Origin: Candidatus Anaerobutyricum stercoripullorum
Lineage (GTDB): Bacteria > Bacillota > Clostridia > Lachnospirales > Lachnospiraceae
Reading direction: 5' to 3'
Length of the DNA: 33,850 bases
Assembly (NCBI GenBank): GCA_019114885.1
Contig: DXEQ01000065.1
Span: 1-33,850, forward strand
The notes under the pieces are model-generated. The model made no database searches. It saw only the letters and a list, made by a program, of their open reading frames with translations, and was not told the DNA's origin. This document shows, in pieces, positions 31,736-33,850 of this stretch. Made by a program: the position numbers and the translations under genes. Each line of letters begins with the position of its first letter. Position 1 is the stretch's first letter.

Positions 31736-32770
31736 ATGACAATTATTGTGACCGGCGGAGCCGGATTTATCGGAGCTAACTTTGTATATCTTGAGTTAAA
31801 GGAACACCCGGAAGACCGGATTGTCTGCATTGACAAGCTGACTTACGCAGGCAATCTGGAGACATTGAAGGACGCCATGGACAATCCGAACTTCCGTTTT
31901 GTGAAGATGGATATCTGCGACAGAGAGGCTGTATTCAACCTCTTCGAGGAAGAGAAGCCGGATATCGTGGTGAACTTTGCCGCAGAGAGCCATGTGGACC
32001 GTTCCATCGAGGACCCGGGAATCTTCCTGCAGACCAATATCATCGGCACACAGGTGATGATGGACGCCAGCCGCAAATACGGCGTGAAGCGTTATCATCA
32101 GGTGTCCACAGACGAAGTGTACGGCGATCTGCCGCTGGACCGTCCGGACCTCTTCTTCACCGAGGAGACTCCGCTTAAGACCAGCAGCCCGTACAGTTCT
32201 TCCAAGGCGGGAGCTGACCTTCTGGTCAACGCCTACCACCGGACATTCGGTCTGCCGACCACCATCTCCCGGTGCTCTAACAACTACGGCCCGTATCAGT
32301 TCCCGGAGAAGCTGATTCCGCTGATGATCGCCAACGCGCTGGCAGACAAGCCACTTCCGGTCTACGGCGAGGGTCTCAATGTCCGCGACTGGCTGTATGT
32401 GGAAGATCACTGTAAGGCCATCGACCTGATCATCCGTGAAGGCAAGGTCGGAGAAGTCTACAATATCGGCGGCCATAATGAGATGAAGAACATTGATATC
32501 GTAAAGATCATCTGCGAGGCTCTGGGCAAACCGGAATCCCTCATCACCCATGTCACCGACCGGAAAGGTCACGACATGCGCTACGCCATCGACCCGGCCA
32601 AGATCCACAGAGAACTGGGCTGGCTGCCGGAGACCATGTTCAAGGACGGCATCAAGAAGACCATCCAGTGGTATCTGGACAACAAGGAATGGTGGGAGCG
32701 AATCATCTCCGGCGAGTACCAGAACTACTATGCGTCCATGTACGGCGACCGCCTGAAAGACGCAGAATAA
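31736..32770 (+). CDS. rmlB: dTDP-glucose 4,6-dehydratase
   Basis: The 344-residue short-chain dehydrogenase-type enzyme converts dTDP-glucose to dTDP-4-keto-6-deoxyglucose. The NAD site is TGGAGFIGANF (residues 6-16). The catalytic residues include T125-D126-E127 in STDEVYGDL and the pair Y153/K157 in SPYSSSKAGAD. RCSNNYGPYQFPEKLIPLMI and the sugar-binding VRDWLYVEDHCKAI are family hallmarks. The ribosome site is AGAGGGAATTATC. It sits between rmlA and rmlD; rmlC is not in this group. Confidence 0.96.
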   Translation: MTIIVTGGAGFIGANFVYLELKEHPEDRIVCIDKLTYAGNLETLKDAMDNPNFRFVKMDICDREAVFNLFEEEKPDIVVNFAAESHVDRSIEDPGIFLQTNIIGTQVMMDASRKYGVKRYHQVSTDEVYGDLPLDRPDLFFTEETPLKTSSPYSSSKAGADLLVNAYHRTFGLPTTISRCSNNYGPYQFPEKLIPLMIANALADKPLPVYGEGLNVRDWLYVEDHCKAIDLIIREGKVGEVYNIGGHNEMKNIDIVKIICEALGKPESLITHVTDRKGHDMRYAIDPAKIHRELGWLPETMFKDGIKKTIQWYLDNKEWWERIISGEYQNYYASMYGDRLKDAE

Positions 32771-32785
32771 TATAAAAAACATTAC

Positions 32786-32818
32786 GCCCTATTTTGATGA
32801 AAGTTAAGATAGGGCTTT
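32786..32818 (+). terminator. Intercistronic hairpin between rmlB and rmlD
   Basis: GCCCTATTTT (32786-32795) pairs with AAGATAGGGC (32806-32815) over 10 bp with one wobble, followed by only TTT. It may be a partial terminator or an mRNA processing/stability stem that sets rmlD levels. Confidence 0.4.
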
Positions 32819-32850
32819 CCGTGCGTTAAGAGATAGATTTGGAGGACAGA

Positions 32851-33699
32851 ATGAAAGTATTTGTTACGGGAGTCAGAGGACAGCTTGGCTACGATGTGGT
32901 AAATGAACTGGAAAAACGGGGACACACCGCCATCGGCGTGGATATCGAAGAACTGGATATCACAGACGCCGCCGCAGTGGATAAGATGATCACAGAAGTG
33001 GACCCGGACGCAGTCATCCACTGCGCTGCATGGACGGCTGTGGACGCCGCCGAGGACAATGAAGATAAATGTCGTCAGGTCAACGCCGGCGGCACAGAAA
33101 ATATCGCAAAGGTCTGCAAGAAACTGAACTGCAAGATGATGTACATTTCCACCGACTATATCTTTGACGGCAAGGGTACCCGCCCGTGGGAGCCGGATGA
33201 CCCGGTGACCACACCGCTCAACGTCTACGGACAGACAAAGTATGAGGGTGAGTTGGCAGTGCGCGACAATGTAGAGAAGTTCTTCATCGTCCGCATCGCC
33301 TGGGTATTCGGTAAAGGCAAGAACTTTATCAAGACCATGCTGAATCTGGCAAAAACCCACGATCACCTCACGGTGGTCAACGACCAGTACGGCACACCGA
33401 CCTACACCTACGATCTGGCCAGACTGCTGGTTGATATGATTGAGACAGACAAATACGGCAACTACCATGCCACCAACGAGGGCGGCTACATCACCTGGTA
33501 CGACTTCGCCTGCGAGATCTTCCGTCAGGCAGGCGTGGACATCGAGGTGGAACCGGTGAGCAGCGCCCAGTACGCAGCCAAAGCCAAACGACCGGAAAAC
33601 AGCCGGATGAACAAGCAGAAGCTGGTGGATAACGGATTCCAGCCGCTGCCGGACTGGAGAGATGCGCTGGGACGGTATCTGGAGACGTTAGGGGAGTGA
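32851..33699 (+). CDS. rmlD: dTDP-4-dehydrorhamnose reductase
   Basis: The 282-residue reductase catalyses the last step to dTDP-L-rhamnose. The cofactor motif TGVRGQLGYDV spans residues 6-16. VIHCAAWTAVDAAEDN, MMYISTDYIFDG and Y126/K130 in PLNVYGQTKYEGE are the substrate and catalytic sites. RIAWVFGKGKNFIKTML and RPENSRMNKQKL are typical further on. ATG 32851 was chosen, directly after TTGGAGGACAGA; the frame extends to a TTG at 32839 that is part of that ribosome site. It lies 80 nt after rmlB behind a hairpin. Confidence 0.95.
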   Translation: MKVFVTGVRGQLGYDVVNELEKRGHTAIGVDIEELDITDAAAVDKMITEVDPDAVIHCAAWTAVDAAEDNEDKCRQVNAGGTENIAKVCKKLNCKMMYISTDYIFDGKGTRPWEPDDPVTTPLNVYGQTKYEGELAVRDNVEKFFIVRIAWVFGKGKNFIKTMLNLAKTHDHLTVVNDQYGTPTYTYDLARLLVDMIETDKYGNYHATNEGGYITWYDFACEIFRQAGVDIEVEPVSSAQYAAKAKRPENSRMNKQKLVDNGFQPLPDWRDALGRYLETLGE

Positions 33700-33747
33700 T
33701 GCTATTATGATGTTAATATATTTGGATTAGAAAGCGAGGAAAAATAG

Positions 33748-33850
33748 ATGAACAAGGGTAAAACAATTAGTCTGAAAGAAGTTTTATACCATATTCTTCT
33801 AAGAAGGCGTATTTTGTTGATTTGGATGATTGTTTTTGCAATTTTAGCGA
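33748..33850 (+). CDS. Probable Wzz-like chain-length/polysaccharide co-polymerase protein (3' partial)
   Basis: Only 34 codons lie in the window. The start ATG at 33748 follows AAGCGAGGAAAAATAG. MNKGKTISLKEVLYHILLRRRILLIWMIVFAILA has a short N-terminal helix, a basic RRR and then a membrane segment, the usual start of Wzz/CapA-type tyrosine-kinase modulator proteins. The position right after rml genes supports a role in polysaccharide export. The family call is tentative because the rest is missing. Confidence 0.55.
   Translation, partial: MNKGKTISLKEVLYHILLRRRILLIWMIVFAILA

Overview
The window looks like chromosomal DNA of a Gram-positive anaerobe of the class Clostridia, most likely the family Lachnospiraceae. 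The grounds are near-50% GC with AT-rich spacers, strong GGAGG ribosome binding sites, sigma-A promoters of the form TTGACA-17-TATAAT, a BspA/InlB-type giant surface protein, a CcdA-redoxin fusion, a small four-cysteine DUF6472-type protein, a YtrA-type GntR/ABC operon and TagB/TagF-type wall polymer genes. I cannot name the genus. No rRNA, tRNA or CRISPR array was seen.

Layout, left to right. 1-6057: a giant secreted surface protein, cut at its 5' end. 6118-8459: an orphan 88-aa protein on the minus strand, then a small Cys4 protein and a membrane thiol-disulfide protein (CcdA plus TlpA-like domain). 8483-10593: a minus-strand gntR-ABC-permease operon with a strong operator/promoter and a 17-bp tandem array between gntR and the ATPase gene. 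10644-12320: an ISLre2-family insertion sequence with an intact transposase. 12437-16132: a PrsA-like foldase lipoprotein, a CBS-domain protein behind a hairpin-rich leader, and an overlapping RNA m5C methyltransferase. 16180-18621 (minus): a single gene fusing methylthioribose kinase (MtnK) to methylthioribose-1-phosphate isomerase (MtnA). 18730-19036: a palindromic MITE-like repeat with perfect 14-bp terminal inverted repeats plus a second, truncated copy, lying in the leaders of the divergent mtnKA and Mrr-like nuclease genes. 19590-20631: about 1 kb without a conventional gene. It holds a discrete transcription unit (consensus promoter, factor-independent terminator) filled with about ten copies of a ~54-nt unit, each built on a Shine-Dalgarno-like GGAGGT core. 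20632-23388: a secreted M14 carboxypeptidase and a convergent M17 leucyl aminopeptidase. 23655-25790: citrate synthase and a MarR regulator, with a palindrome on the promoter and a structured leader. 25950-27472 (minus): a small transaldolase and MazG. 27754-33850: an envelope polysaccharide region with a TagF-like transferase, an overlapping secreted protein, rmlA, rmlB and rmlD, and the start of a probable Wzz-like chain-length protein.

The most unusual item is the SD-like tandem array RNA at about 19745-20429. Its best-preserved units also carry a coding-like pattern (ACC-AAA-AAC-TTT-AAT-CTG and relatives, ending in a stop) in which most differences between copies are synonymous, yet no copy has a start codon. 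Other notable items are the mtnK-mtnA fusion, the MITE-like element, the 17-bp intergenic minisatellite, two in-frame coding minisatellites (36 bp in the foldase, 39 bp in the methyltransferase), and the promoter-overlapping palindromes of the GntR and MarR operons. All family assignments come from reading motifs by eye; no database search was run.
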